From NCBI GenBank assembly GCA_963555705.1, contig OY743190.1:32470929-32534928 (forward strand): a DNA stretch of 64,000 nucleotides, written 5' to 3'. This document shows, piece by piece, positions 10,574-22,804 of the stretch. Every line of letters starts with the position of its first letter. Positions within the stretch are counted from its first letter, which is position 1. The position numbers and the translations under genes are program-made. Below the pieces are notes generated by a model. The model searched no databases, was not told the DNA's origin, and was given only the letters and a program-made list of their open reading frames with translations. The stretch comes from Ligustrum vulgare (taxonomy: Eukaryota > Streptophyta > Magnoliopsida > Lamiales > Oleaceae).

Positions 10574-10785
10574 TTGACAATTAGTTTTTTTTTCCTTATG
10601 TTTAAATTTATCTCTTTTAAATTATGAACATCATTAGGTTTTAGTATGTTTGGACACTGGGTATGCCTGGTGGTCCATTATTTATTTTAAGTTATGAATA
10701 TTTATGAATAAAACATGCTATTTCTTTAAGTTCTTGTTTTCAAGTTGATTTCTTTCTAAATAGTCACCATTATTTAAAGAAGGCT

Positions 10786-11983
10786 ATGAGACCATCAAGA
10801 CGCGGAAGGACTAACAACAACAATAACCAAACCCAAGAGCCCCTACAATCTATTCAATCACAGCCTATTGCAGTTGACCCATAGTTTTCCTAGCAATTTC
10901 TCTATATGATGCAAACTTTTGTGCAAGCTACCGCACCACCACCTCCTCCTCCTCAATAGCCAACACCAACGCCACCACCTTCTCCGCTACCTCCTTAACC
11001 AGAGCAACAGCATGAAGTTGTACCCGACAAAAGGACCACTGTCACTGTTGTTGAGCAATTCAGGAAACAGCAACCCCCCTATCTTCTATGGCAGTACGGA
11101 TCCCTTGGAAGCGGAGGACTGGCTAGTAGGAATGGAGAGGATTTTCGAACTCATTGATTGCCCGAACCTTAGAAGGGTGATATGTGCAACCTTTATGCTA
11201 CGTAAAGGAGCTAGGCGTTGGTGAGACACCATTGCTAGGTCGAGGGATCCCGTTCATGTTTGGATGTGGGATGAATTCAAGGACGTATTTTGGAAAAAAT
11301 ACTACCCTACGAACATCCGAAATCGGAAGGAAGCTGAATTTCTCACTTTGACTCAGGGATCGATGTCATTGATTGAGTACGAGCAGAAGTTTGATGAGTT
11401 GGCTCATTATGCTCCTGAATTTGTGGATACGGAAGAGAAGAAGGAAAAATGTTTCAAGTAAGGTTTGAGGGATGACTTGAAACGGACTGTTATTGTACTC
11501 TAGCTTGAAAGTTACAATGATGTGTTGGCAAGAGCAAAACTGGCAGATTTCAAAAATCTCACTAGGGCAAAGGAAAAGTGGATGGATAACAAGGGCAAAG
11601 GAAAACATAATTTTTCCAAGAAAGGAAGAGGAGATTCAACACAAGGTAGCAACAAGAGCTACCCACGCTGTGAAAAATTCCAGAAGCATCATCGGGGAAC
11701 TTGTCTTATGGGGACGAATTCGTGTTTTCGACGTGGAGAACAAGGACACATTACTCAATATTGTCCTAAGTATGGTCAGCCAGGAAACAACCAGCAAAAG
11801 CCACAAGGTAACAATCAGCAGAGACTGCATGGAAACAATCAACAGAGAAATAATCAGAATAAACAAGGCAATGCACCGGATGATAGGCTAGGGTTTATGT
11901 ATTGGGAGGACAAGATGAGGATCAGAATCGAAATGTCCTTGCAGGTAAAGTCCTCATATCCAACTTACAAGCCTATGTATTAA
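10786..11983 (+). pseudogene. gag of the Tekay-like element, broken
   Basis: Gag begins at ATG 10786 (MRPSRRGRTNNNNN), followed by a Gln/Pro-rich N-terminus with several stops at TAG/TAA. A +1 shift occurs in a C run near 11076. The retrotransposon gag core follows (FYGSTDPLEAEDW, then EYEQKFDELAHYAPEF), then a degraded zinc knuckle (NSCFRRGEQGHITQYCP; the first Cys pair is damaged) and Asn/Gln-rich spacer. Further stops occur at about 11222, 11459 and 11501, and a frameshift near 11890 separates gag from protease. The stops fit C-to-T change at CAG/CAA or G-to-A at TGG. Gag would form the virus-like particle and bind RNA. Confidence 0.85.
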
Positions 11984-12657
11984 TTGATTCGGGAGCTACT
12001 CACTCATTTATATCCCCTAAGTTTGTAAGTAAGTTGAATGTTATGGTTGAACATACACAATTCCCTTTAGAAGTGACGATGCCCAATAGAGATGTGTTGA
12101 ATACTGATTGCATAACTAGAGTGGCTAAGGTAGAAATTGATGGTAGATCACTGGAGATGGAGCTATATTTACTAGATATAGACAAATTCGATGTAATTTT
12201 TGGAATGTACTGGCTATCCAAGAACCACGCATTAATTCGTTGCTTTGAGAAAGAAGTAATTTTTCAAAGACCAGGGGAAGAAGAATTTCGACTATCTGTA
12301 TCTGTATGTGGACAGTTATCCCGCATCGTTTATGCATTGAAAGCACGACAAGCCTTATCATTAGAAGACACGACGGGTTTTCTGATGTCTGTAATAAGTA
12401 AGGACGAGAACATCGGACCAACAATTAGCAATGTTAAAGTGGTGTGTGAATATCCGAAAATCTTTCCCGAGGAATTACCTGGCATACTGCCAGAATGAGA
12501 GGTAAAATTCATGATTGACCTCATTCCTGGCTCAGCACCAATCTCCAAAGCCCCGTATAGAATGGCGCCTAAAGAATTAAAAGAACTGAAGGCGTAGATA
12601 GAAGGACTATTGGAGATGGGTTTCATCTGGCCCAGTGTATCACCATAGGAAACGCCA
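11902..12657 (+). pseudogene. protease region of the Tekay-like element
   Basis: The aspartic protease motif LIDSGATHSFIS (about 11981-12016) is intact, and the frame runs open to 12498. The segment continues toward RT (EYPKIFPEELPG) with stops at 12496-12498, near 12597 and near 12648, all at positions where Arg, Gln or Trp codons are usual. The protease would cleave the gag-pol polyprotein in the particle. The 12330-12701 minus-strand frame is a shadow. Confidence 0.85.
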
Positions 12658-13819
12658 GTGTTATTTGCTAAGAAAAAGGATGGATCGATGAGAATGTGCA
12701 TCGATTACAGAGAATTGAATCGGATCACTATCAAGAATAAGTATCCCCTTCCCAGGATTGAAGATTTACTTGATAAACTCCGAGGTGCAATGGTATTTTC
12801 CAAGATTGACTTAAGGTCTAGTTACCATCAGTTGAGAGTCAAAGCTAGTGATGTCTCCAAGATAGCATTTAGAACTTGGTATGGACACTACGAGTTCTTG
12901 GTTATGCCTCTTGGGCTAACTAATGCTCTTGGGGGTCTTTATGGATTTAATGAACAGCATTTTCCATGATTACCTGGATCAATTTGTTATCGTGTTCATC
13001 GAAGATATCCTAATCTATTCAAGAAGTAAAGAAGATCACGAAGATCACTTAAAGATCGTGTTAGGGATTTTGCAGAGGGAGAAACTCTACGCCAAATTCA
13101 AAAAGTGTGCGTTTTGGCTAGAACGAATAACATTCCTTGGACATGTTGTCACAACAGAAGGGCTAGAGGTGGATCCTAGTAAAGTAGAGGCAGTGTTGAA
13201 TTGGCCAAGACCAACCAATGTAGGAGAAATTCGTAGTTTCTTGGGTTTAGCAGGATACTATCGGAGGTTCATTGAGGGATTCTCCAAAATATCGGGACCT
13301 CTTACACAACTAACGTGCAAGAATGCGACGTTTGATTGGACAGAGGATTGTGAGCTAAGTTTCGAAAAGTTAAAAAAGAAGTTGGTGAATGCGCCAGTAC
13401 TAACCATACCCAGTGGATCAGATGGTTTTGTGATTTATAGTGATGCTTCAAAGCAAGGTCTGGGATGTGTGTTAATGCAGCAAGGTAAAGTGGTTGCCTA
13501 TGCATCAAGACAATTAAAAATACATGAAAAGAACTACCCCACGCATGATCTAGAACTTGCCGCAGTGGTCCATGCACTAAAGATTTGGAGACACTACCTT
13601 TACGGAGGCAAGTGTGACATTTATTCAGACCATAAAAGCCTCAAATATATCTTTACCCAGAAGGAGTTGAACATGAGGCAAAGAAGATGGCTAGAGTTAG
13701 TTAAATACTGTAATTGTGAAATTCATTGTCACCCTGGCAAATCAAATGTAGTAGCTGATGCCTTAAGTCGTAAAGTTACAAGTCAGTTAGCTATATTGAC
13801 AATGCAAGAACCATTATGA
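12658..13819 (+). pseudogene. reverse transcriptase-RNase H of the Tekay-like element
   Basis: RT fingers/palm motifs are clear: [34 protein letters not shown] and MPLGLTNA. A frameshift near 12925 then moves to the next frame, giving [20 protein letters not shown]. The catalytic box reads F-I-E-D rather than the canonical [FY]-x-D-D, so the first active-site Asp is replaced by Glu. RNase H follows, with [18 protein letters not shown] and YSDHKSLKY, ending with VVADALSRK. The frame closes at 13819. The product would copy element RNA into cDNA; as it stands it is broken and catalytically altered. Confidence 0.92.
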
Positions 13820-14807
13820 AGAGAATTTGAGAAATTGAATCTTGATGTTGTCACCACTCAGCCAAGTGTGGTCTCTCGAGTAGCAGCTATGTCGATCCGA
13901 CCCACACTTCGTGACAGAGTAAAAGGCCATCAGTTCTTTGAGCATATCAAGTCTGAGGTTATCTCAGATAAATGGAGGGATTTCACTATTTCTGAAGATA
14001 AAGCATTATAATACCAAGGACGCCTATGTGTACCTAATTTTGAGGACCTAAAAAGAGAGATTCTAGAAGAGGCTCACTTATCTCCTTATTCAGTACACCC
14101 TGGGGGCACAAAGATGTATAAGAACTTGAAGGCAGTATCTTGGTGGGAAGGTATGAAGAGGGATATAGTTGAATACGTCAGAAAGTGTTTAGTATGTTAG
14201 TAAGTGAAAACTGAACACTAACGACCATGAGGGTTACTTGAATCATTGGAAGTCCCATAATGGAAGTGTGAGCACATAACGATGGACTTTGTGATTGGTT
14301 TTCCAAGATCAGTGTAAGGCAACGAAGCAATTTGGGTCATAGTAGATCGACTCACCAAATCTGCTCATTTCCTGCCAGTTTGGATGATATTCACTATGGA
14401 TCAATTTGCTCAACTTTATGTGAATGATATAGTAAGGTTACATGGTGTACCCGTTTCTATAGTATCTGATAGAGATTCAAGGTTCACATCAAACTTTTGG
14501 AAAAGTTTACACAAAGCTATGGGAACTAAGTTAAAGTTTAGCACGACTTTCCACCCTCAAACGGATCGTCAATCTGAGTGAACAATCCAAACACTAGAGG
14601 ATATGCTTCGAACATGTATCCTTGAGTTTGGTGGATAATGGGAGAAGCATCTACCTTTAGTTGAGTTCTCATACTACAACAGTTATCACTCTTCAATTGG
14701 CATGGCGCCATATGAGGCATTGTATGGGAGAAAGTGTAGATCACCAGTTCATTAGGATGAAGTTAGTGAGAGAGAATTTGGGGGCAGAGATTATTGAGCA
14801 GACAATG
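13820..14807 (+). pseudogene. integrase N-terminal and core domains of the Tekay-like element
   Basis: The zinc-binding H-H-C-C module is recognisable (EEAHLSPYSVHPGGTK, then VRKCLVC). It is followed by core motifs MDFVIGFPRS, VDRLTKSAHFLPV, IVSDRDSRF and FHPQTDRQSE, so the D-D-E triad positions are present. At least eight stops interrupt it, with a cluster at 14200-14260 and others near 14320, 14581, 14637 and 14755. The frame runs to 14807, where hAT-1 has inserted, and resumes at 18703. Confidence 0.88.
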
Positions 14808-14815
14808 CATGCAGT

Positions 14816-15003
14816 TAGAGGTGGCAAACGGGCCGAGCCGCTCGCCGGCTCGGCTCGCGAAAACACGAGCCGAGGGTGGCTCGGCTCGTCAAAAGACCGG
14901 GCTCGCGGGCGAGCCAATCAGTCCGGCTGAACCACGAGCTCGTCGGCACGAGCCACGAGCTCGTGCCGACGAGCTCAACGAGCCGGCGAGCCGAGCGGCT
15001 CAT
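14816..15003. repeat. hAT-1 left subterminal GAGC-motif array
   Basis: This tract of about 190 bp has repeated GAGCCG, GGCTCG and ACGAGC motifs on both strands and stands out as a GC island in AT-rich DNA. The mirror array is at 18515-18690. hAT transposases bind such subterminal repeats. Short frames across it (14794-15057) are composition artefacts. Confidence 0.75.
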
Positions 15004-15671
15004 GTTATTAATAAAAAAAAAAAAAATTCGTGTTTTTACTTTACCTTTCAAAATTAAAAAAAAAAATAATAATACAAATATTAATATATAATATATTACA
15101 ATTTAATTTTACACAAAAAAAATATAGTTCTTGAAAAAAAAAAAATTAAAAATAATGAAAACAAAAAAGCTTGTGACCGTTCTGGTCACTTGTGACCGTA
15201 ACGGTCACAAGTAAATCATAAATGTGACCAGAACGATCACATAAAAAAAAAAAATTATTTTTTTTTTATTTTTTTCTTCCTACATTTTTTTCTATAAATA
15301 CTACACATATTTCAAATTTTTTTCTACAATTCTACAATTCTACTACACTACATTTACTACAATTCTCAAATCTAATTCTTATTCTACATTACAAATCTAC
15401 AACTACAAGTTTACTACACACTCTCTAGCTAGTCTCTTCTCTTCTTCTACTCTAAGTCTCTACCAACATTTTTATTCTATTTTCTACAATTATAATTTCT
15501 ACATTACAAATATACCACAAGTTTGATATTTCAGTTTAAATATCTCTGATTCTCGTAGTTATAATATATTTCATATTTCAGTTTCAATATCTCAATTTAT
15601 CATTACATCTCTCAATTACACGTATTCAATTTTATATTTCAATTTTTCCACACCACATCACATACAAAAGA

Positions 15672-17922
15672 ATGGATCCCAGCAACCGAAGATTTATTAA
15701 TGAATTGTTCGATGGTCCACCTGGATTTGGGGGGCATCATGATGATTCAACACCACAATCTCACGTTCATTTCGACGATCAATTTTCCGGGCTCAACGAC
15801 GTACCAATTCCCGACAACATTGAAGAAGATCCATTAAATCAGCGAATCGATTTAGACGATATTGAAGAAGATGCGGATGTTCAAATCTTACAAGATGATC
15901 CCGATATTCCCGACGCAAGAGGAAAAAGAAAAGGAAAGAAAAGGAAAGAAACCAACTTCAAAGTGTTAGGATCACTTTAAATTAGCGGCAACGGGAAAAA
16001 AAATTGAAGGAGAAGATGAATTCAAAGCTGTGTGCAAATATTGTGCACAAAAATTAGCCTGGTCAAAGGGAATTGGTACTACACACCTGAACCGTCACTA
16101 TCACAAGTGTCAGCCCAAGCACGGCTTCGTTGAATCGAATCAAAGTCAACTACAACTTGGTTCATCTGCCGCTAGTGCTTCTGGAGCGGGATCTACAACA
16201 CTTTCAAATTGGATGTATTCCGAAGCAGATAATCAGACTGGGTTGGTTCAATTCGTTGCGGGGGCGGAGTTGCCACTAAGCATAGTAGACAATGAGCACT
16301 TTGTTACACACATCAAGCGTTATCTTCAATCCAAGTACCAAGGTATTACTCGAAACACTCTACGTTCTGATACAACACAATATTATCTTAAAACTAAGAA
16401 ACAATTAATAGTCGATTTAAATAACTATGGTGGTGTTATTTCTTTTACTTCCGATCTTTGGGAAGAAATTAACAAAAAAGGTTATATTGCTGCAACTGCA
16501 CACTACATTGATCCACTTTGGGTTATGCATAAAAAAATTATTGCTTTTAAAATTCTAGAATTTCCTCATAACGCAACCAACATATTTAATGTTATACTTG
16601 ATATTGTTAGAGAATATGGCTTTGAAAATAAAATTCGATCATTTACTTTCGATAATGTTAGTGTAAATAAACCTGTAGTAGATAAATTATGTAGAATTCT
16701 TAATCTGAATTTTGGTGATTTCTTATTCCATGTTAGATGCGTATGTCATATTTTAAATTTAATTGTTCAAGATGGCTTGAAACATATTAAAGATGAAATG
16801 GATAAAATTAGAGATGCTATAGTATACATAACCATTTCACCGAGTAGAAAACAATATTTTGAAACGATGTGTTCACAATACAATTTAGATTCTAAAAAAT
16901 TTATCACCGACGTAGGCCATAGGTGGAACTCCACATACTTGTTACTTAAATCATGCGAAGGTTATGAACACATAATAATGGAATATTATAACAGTAGAAC
17001 ACTTAAAAAAGACGATGATCCTCTATTAATAGAATCGGATTGGGATTCTTCTTTTAAAGTGAAAAAGTTTTTAACAAGTTTTTACGATTCAACCAATATA
17101 TTATCCAGGGTATATTACTCAACTAGTTCAAGAGTTCTTGAACGTCTTTATATTATTGCAAGAACTTTTTATAGATATAGATACGAGTCATTTTTTACTG
17201 AAATGATAATTGCTATGGAAATAAAATTTAGAAAATATTGGGAAGATTTACCTATGTTATTTCCCTTAGCATGCATAATGGACCCACGTTTTAATTTAAA
17301 GGGTACGAAAATTCTTGTTTCAAAAATCAATAGCTCATTGATTTTGGATAAACCTATCACTTATAATAATTTAGAGAGCACGTTAGTAAACATGTGTACT
17401 GTATATGCTGAACGATTAGGAACTACTATTAGTCATACACAATCTACACCATCACATGACACTACACTAGGAGACGATGAAGTTGAATTATACAATTTAA
17501 TGGAAGAAATGACTCAAGCACAAGGAACTTCTTCTTACAGTATGTCTTCTAGTTCTAGTATCAACGAATCAGGTTCACTTCAAATACCTGAAGAATTGAA
17601 AATTTATTTTGGACAAGAACTACTTAGAAATGTGGAGTCTACTAATTCTTTAGAAATTGATTTACTTCATTATTGGCGAACAAACGAACGAAAATATCCG
17701 ATTGTTTCCGCCATTGCAAAAGATCTACTAACACCTCCGGTTAGCACAGTAGCTTCGGAGTCTGCTTTTAGTGCAGGTAAAAGGGTTTTGTCAGAAGTCA
17801 GGAGCCGACTCAAAGAAGATATTTTGGAAGCGTTGATGTGTGTTAAAGATTGGCAAGACGGTGATTTACGCGTACAACATAAGTATGCCGAAATTGCATG
17901 CAGTCAGGTAAATGATATTTAA
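15672..17922 (+). pseudogene. hAT transposase with BED zinc finger and hATC domain, one frameshift
   Basis: The first frame (15672-15980) encodes an acidic N-terminus (FSGLNDVPIPDNIEED) and a basic KRKGKKRKE stretch. A one-base insertion near 15963-15969 then shifts the frame. The second frame (15970-17922, about 650 codons) has BED-finger residues CKYCAQ, HLNRHYHKC; catalytic-core motifs FTSDLW and FTFDNVSVNKPVVD; HVRCVCHILNLIVQDG; and a C-terminal hATC dimerisation domain (HYWRTNERKYPIVSAIAKDL, STVASESAFSAGKR). The key D, D and E motif residues look intact. The full length of about 750 residues suits Ac-like plant hATs. Apart from the frameshift it is open, so the element is young or recently active. 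A GTG used as a start in the second frame is not biologically meaningful. Confidence 0.92.
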
Positions 17923-18702
17923 CTTTACATTTTCAATTTCTTTATTATACATATAAAATATAATATAATTTTGATTTCAAAACAAAAATTGTACACGTAA
18001 CAAATTGTTCGTGTACAATTTTAACTCCGCCTACTAGAATACTGAATATTCAATTATTTAAATAAGACTATTTAGTAGCCGGTCCCAAGCCCGGAAAAAA
18101 GGAGGAGGGTTTAATTTTATTTTTTAACCTTTTAAATTTTAATTTATTTACTTCATTTTCGTTTTTGTCTTTTCAAATTATAATTGGATATTTGATTATT
18201 TGAAGAAGTTTTTATTTACGTTATAACTTATAATTTATAAACTTATAAATTATAATTAATCATTTCGACTTTCAATTTAATTCTCTAATAATATTAATAA
18301 CTAACAAACATTATTTTTTTACTTATGAAGTTATTAATAATTTATTTAATACATAACTTATTACTTATAACTTATAACTTATTAGTTATTAATATTATAC
18401 TTATATTTATAACTTATAAGTTATAACTAATTAAGATTTTTTTATCAATAATTCGTTTTTTTTTTTTAAAAAAAAAAAAATGGTAAGTAAGACTTTTTAA
18501 AAAAAAAAAAATCAACGAGCTAAACGAGCCGAGCTCGTGGCTCGTGGGCCAAGCCGAGCTCGGCCAGGGTCAAACGAGCCGAGCCTAAGCTCGGCTCGTT
18601 TGACCCGAGCTCGTTGCTCGGCTCATCCGTTTGACGAGCCGAGCTTTACGAGCCATGGACCGAGCCGGCTCGGCTCGGCCCATTGCCACCTCTACATGCA
18701 GT

Positions 18703-19212
18703 TGAGAAAATTTGTGCCAGCATGAAAATTGCTAAAGATAGACAAAAGAGTTATGCAAACAAAAAGAGAAAGAATTTGGGATTTTCAGTTGGCGATAAAG
18801 TGTTCCTCAAAGTAGCACCGATGAAAGGAGTGCTATTATTTGGCAAGAAGGGTAAATTACGACCAAGATTTATTGGCCCGTTCAAGATCTTGCAACGTAT
18901 TGGAAATGTTGCTTATCAATTGGCATTACCTCCAGAATTCTCAGTTGTACATGACATATTTCATGTGTCAATGCTTAGTAAGTACGTCCCTAATCCAAGC
19001 CATGTCATCAACCACCAGTCTATTGAATTACAGCAAGGTTTAAGCTATGAAGAAGTACCAATAAGAATCGTCGAACAGACATATCAATCTCTCAGAAACG
19101 AGGTAATCCCGCTAGTAAAAGTACAATGAAAAAATCACTCTGTTGAAGAGGCTACGTGGGAGCGAGAGGTTGAAATGCAAAACAAGCATGCGCAACTCTT
19201 CGATGAGTTCTA
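18703..19212 (+). pseudogene. integrase C-terminus and chromodomain-like tail of the Tekay-like element
   Basis: Coding resumes directly after the hAT-1 target duplication with the integrase tail: SYANKKRKNLGFSVGDKVFL (GPY/F-type region with GPFKILQRIGNVAYQL), then HDIFHVSMLSKY. The chromodomain-like segment LVKVQ, stop, NHSVEEATWEREVEM follows, ending at the stop near 19212. A stop at about 19126 (TGA) interrupts this tail. Chromodomains direct chromovirus integration to histone-marked chromatin. The tail places the element in the chromovirus branch, closest to Tekay/Del by my reading. Confidence 0.85.
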
Positions 19213-19237
19213 AGGTAAATTTCGAGGACGAAATTTA

Positions 19238-19250
19238 TTTTTAGGAGGGT
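19238..19250 (+). other. polypurine tract of the Tekay-like element
   Basis: The purine-rich AGGAGGG just before the 3' LTR start TGTTAC at 19255 is where plus-strand DNA synthesis would be primed. Confidence 0.6.
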
Positions 19251-19693
19251 AGATTGTTACACCTGTACCCAATGTTGGGACTATTTTCTTAAAATTGAAA
19301 TTTTGAGGACTATATTAAGTATTAATTCAACTTAGGGGCCTTGCTGCAATTTTCTATATACTTGAATATATGGCACACATTTTTTTTCTTATAATAAATA
19401 AATGCTTAGTCCAATTCCTTGATTTATGTTTTTGCCCTTTAAGACAATAATTCCTTATTGACCATCATAGGATAGGCATATATGGAAGTATGTGTATAGG
19501 TTATTCATGCAAGAGAAGGAATCTTCAATTCCTACACTAATTTCAAGGCAAATTGACCCCCTTTCAATGCTAGAATTAATGGCCTACCCCCTTCATGGCT
19601 AATCCCTATTAATGCATGACCCCTATCATGTCCTATTTAAGACACTTCTCCCACAAGAATATGCACATCATTGTCAATTTATACACACACACA

Positions 19694-22600
19694 CAGGGTT
19701 GTCAAACGGGCCAAGCCGGGCTGGCTCGACCAGTTTGACCACGACTCGTTTGAGTCCACGAACCGGCAAACGGGCCAGCTCGTGTGGAAACGAGCCGGGA
19801 AGTCGGCCCAAGTTCGGCTCGTAGGCCAGGTTTTTTTTTTTCTCAAAAGGATAACGACTGGAATAATTGAAAATATACTAACTTAAATAAATCCTCCTCC
19901 TTTAATTTGGGCTTGGGACCCACTACATTTAATTTCTTGTAGACGGAGTTAAAATTGTACACGAACAAAATGTTACGTGTACAATTTTTTTATTTGAATT
20001 TGAAAGAAAGAATTAAAAATACAGAAAAAGAAAAATGCATATATTATTTATAGCATAATACATAATTGTAAGGACAATAATTAATAATACAAAATAATTT
20101 ACTCACCAATACAATTGTTCTCCAAATTCCTCTGTCAAAATTTCACTTATCCTATTTTGTAACCTTTTCTCCGCAAATTGCGGATCCTTCAAGCATATTA
20201 AGGCCTCCAATATGTTTTCTTTAAGCCTTGACCTATATTCGGATAACACTCTTCCACCTGCACTAAAAGTAGCCTCTAATGCTACAGTTGATACCGGAGG
20301 TGCTAGTAGATCTCGTGCAATCATAGAAACAACTGGGTATTGGCGCTCGTTTAGTCTCCACCACTTAAGAATATCAAAATCATTTCTCTCGTCCTCGTCT
20401 AACATGCTAATAAGGTCGTGTGAAAAATACTTAGTTAACTCTCTTAGAGTTTCATCTGAACTATTAAATGTACTAGAAGAACTAGAACCACTGGCATGTG
20501 TACTAGAAGTTCCCTTCATAGTCATAAGGTAGGAAAGTAAATCACTATCTTCATTTTGTATCACATTACTGGTGGGAGCAGTTCTTCTAACATTTTTGCC
20601 TGACTTTTTGGCATTGAACTCGTACATTTGACATAAACATTTTTCTAAATCTGTACATGTCAATGGAGTCCCAAAAGTTAATTTTTTTTTATATTGCATT
20701 TATGGTATGTTTAGTTCCCTCTAAATTTATTCTAAGATCTAATGGAAATAAAGTGGGTACATTTTCCCTATATTTTCTAAACTTAGTCTCCATTGCTGAA
20801 ATGATTTGCTTAAAAATAGAAATTGTTTTGTACTTGTTAAAATTATTAGCGATGCAATAAAAAAGCTTCAATACTAAAGGATTAGTGGGATAATAAACAC
20901 CAGATAATTCGTTTGTAACATCGTCAAACGTTTCAAAAAAGTTTTAACATGAAAAACAAGTTCCCAATCATCAGCCACCAAATCAAAACGTAGGCCATGT
21001 GAGTGCCGACCGTTGTATTATTCACATATTAAATTCTCGTAACATTGACAATGTTCAATTATTAAATAAGTTGAGTTTCATCTATGTCCTACATCTGTAA
21101 CAAATGATCGTGCTGGCATACCATTTTCTACACAATGTGCATCAAAAACTTGTTTTTTAGAAGGTGTTATCATAATGAAATTGCAAGCACACCTAATTTT
21201 TTTCAATTGATTTTCTATATGCTTAAGACCATCTTGAACTATTAAATTAAAAATGCGACACACACAACGAACATGAAACAAGACTCCATCAAATTCAGGA
21301 TTCATGTGGTTAGCTAATCTATCTATCACTGGTTTATTAACAAAAGTATTATCTAGTGTAAAACTACGAACTTTACTATCACAGTTAAATTCTCTAAGAA
21401 TTGCAAGTAGTACATTGAAAATATTTGTTACATTATGTGGGTAATTAATAACTTTAAATATCATAATCCTTTTGTTCATTAAGCAAGTATCATTAATGTA
21501 ATGACAAGTAACAGCTACATAACCTCTATGATTATTGCCAGTACACAAGTCCGAAGTAAATGATAAGTTACCATTATATTTATTTAAAGCATCTATAAAA
21601 TTTTGTTCTCTCTCGAAATATTTATTAATGCAATCAACTTGTAAAGTATTTCTAGAAGCTGGTTTGTACCTAGGTTGGAGATACTTTTGAATGAATTCCG
21701 TGAATCGTGAACTTTCTACAATTGAAAGCGGAAACTCACCACTCGATACGAACATGACCATCCCTTCTCGACGCGCTAATTCTTGGTTGAAGACCAATTT
21801 GGTTATACTCAATTGACCAAACTATTAATTTGATTGGTTTGCTTCAATCAAGCCCAGTTTTCGACATGCTTTACAGTGTCTGTTGAGGTGTGTTGTGACC
21901 CCACCCTTCTTCCAAGAGAAAAGTCCTCCGCAAGTTTTAGATTGTGCTTTGACTACTACATTCCCATTAGCGTCGATGGCCATTATTTTAATCAATTCGA
22001 AAAAATTTCAGCAGCTCGATTTTTTCGCCATTTTTGGATTTCTGCTGATGCCTGTCATCGTGCTAGCGGAGTCGGATCCATATATAACAACATCTTCATC
22101 AAAAATTTCATCCAAATTAAGAGGAGTTCTAGTATCTATATCATTGATCTCATTTTTCAAATCCACCAAATTTTCAGGAATTGGAATATCGTTGAGACCG
22201 AAAAATTCATCAACAAATTGGTTAGAAGAATAACCATGAGATTGTAAGTGTGCCATTAGAAATAATGAATTTGAAATTGGAGATGGAAATGAAATATGGA
22301 ATTTGAGACAATATTGTATATGAAAACGAAATATTATAGGCTTATAGGCTATAACTACAAATTAGAATATAACTAGAAAGTAGAAATGTAGAATATTGCA
22401 ATTGAAATTTAAGAGTTGAGAGTTGAGTTGAGAACTTGAGAGAATTGTGATCCAAATCTTAAAAAATGTGTATATTTATAGGTAAATAAATAAATGCCAA
22501 ACGGTATTGTGACCGCTTTAGCCCAATGGTCACAAGACCGTTTGGGACGAGTCGTCCCGTCCGGCTCGTGAGAACGAGTTTGGGCTTGTTATAACGAGCC

Positions 22601-22804
22601 CGCGAGCCGGCTCGTTTTCGGCCCGTTTGGCAGTCTGTTGGACTAGTCCACGAACTTCACGAACCGAACCCGAACTATCCAATACCCAAATTTTTTGTCT
22701 GGTCCAAGCCCAAGTCTTTTTTTACGAGCCGAACCAAACTTTTAACGAACTGACCGAGCAGAACTCACGAACTCCCGAACTATCCAGCCCGTTTGCCACC
22801 CCTA
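19694..22804 (-). mobile_element. hAT-2: decayed hAT transposon inside the 3' LTR
   Basis: The left end reads CAGGGTTGTCAAACGGGCC and the right end is the inverse of TAGGGGTGGCAAACGGGC. The flanks are CACACACA on both sides (19686-19693, 22805-22812). This fits an 8-bp duplication but lies in a CA microsatellite, so it is less diagnostic. The intact 5' LTR shows the uninterrupted CA tract near 8762-8773. Subterminal GAGCC motifs and the TTGTACACG...ACGTGTACAA inverted repeat (about 19950-19985) are shared with hAT-1, so they are the same family in opposite orientation. Confidence 0.88.
20103..22256 (-). pseudogene. hAT transposase pseudogene (hAT-2)
   Basis: Reading from 22256 down, the N-terminus (FFGLNDIPIPENL) parallels hAT-1, with the BED finger in shifted frames near 21960-21850. 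The core block 21812-21078 contains NLSFTSDLC and FTLDNTFVNKPVIDRL. It stops at TGA where hAT-1 has Trp after VGHR. The middle region is partly deleted (20871-20689 remains). The hATC domain 20699-20103 is open (WWRLNERQYPVVSMIARDLL, then VALEATFSAGGRVLSE, where the usual S-E pair is L-E). Several frameshifts and at least one stop make it non-functional. Confidence 0.9.

Larger units (their letters stand above)
14816..18694 (+). mobile_element. hAT-1: near-autonomous hAT DNA transposon
   Basis: Terminal inverted repeats are TAGAGGTGGCAAACGGGCCG on the left and the inverse of TAGAGGTGGCAATGGGCCGA on the right. A perfect 8-bp duplication CATGCAGT (14808-14815, 18695-18702) flanks the element, diagnostic of hAT. 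GC-rich subterminal regions (14820-15003 and 18515-18690) are packed with GAGCCG/GCTCGT motifs, the usual transposase-binding arrays. The transposase is at 15672-17922. A short inverted repeat around 17985-18025 (TTGTACACG...CGTGTACAA) lies in the 3' region. The element interrupts the integrase frame of the Tekay-like element. Confidence 0.95.
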
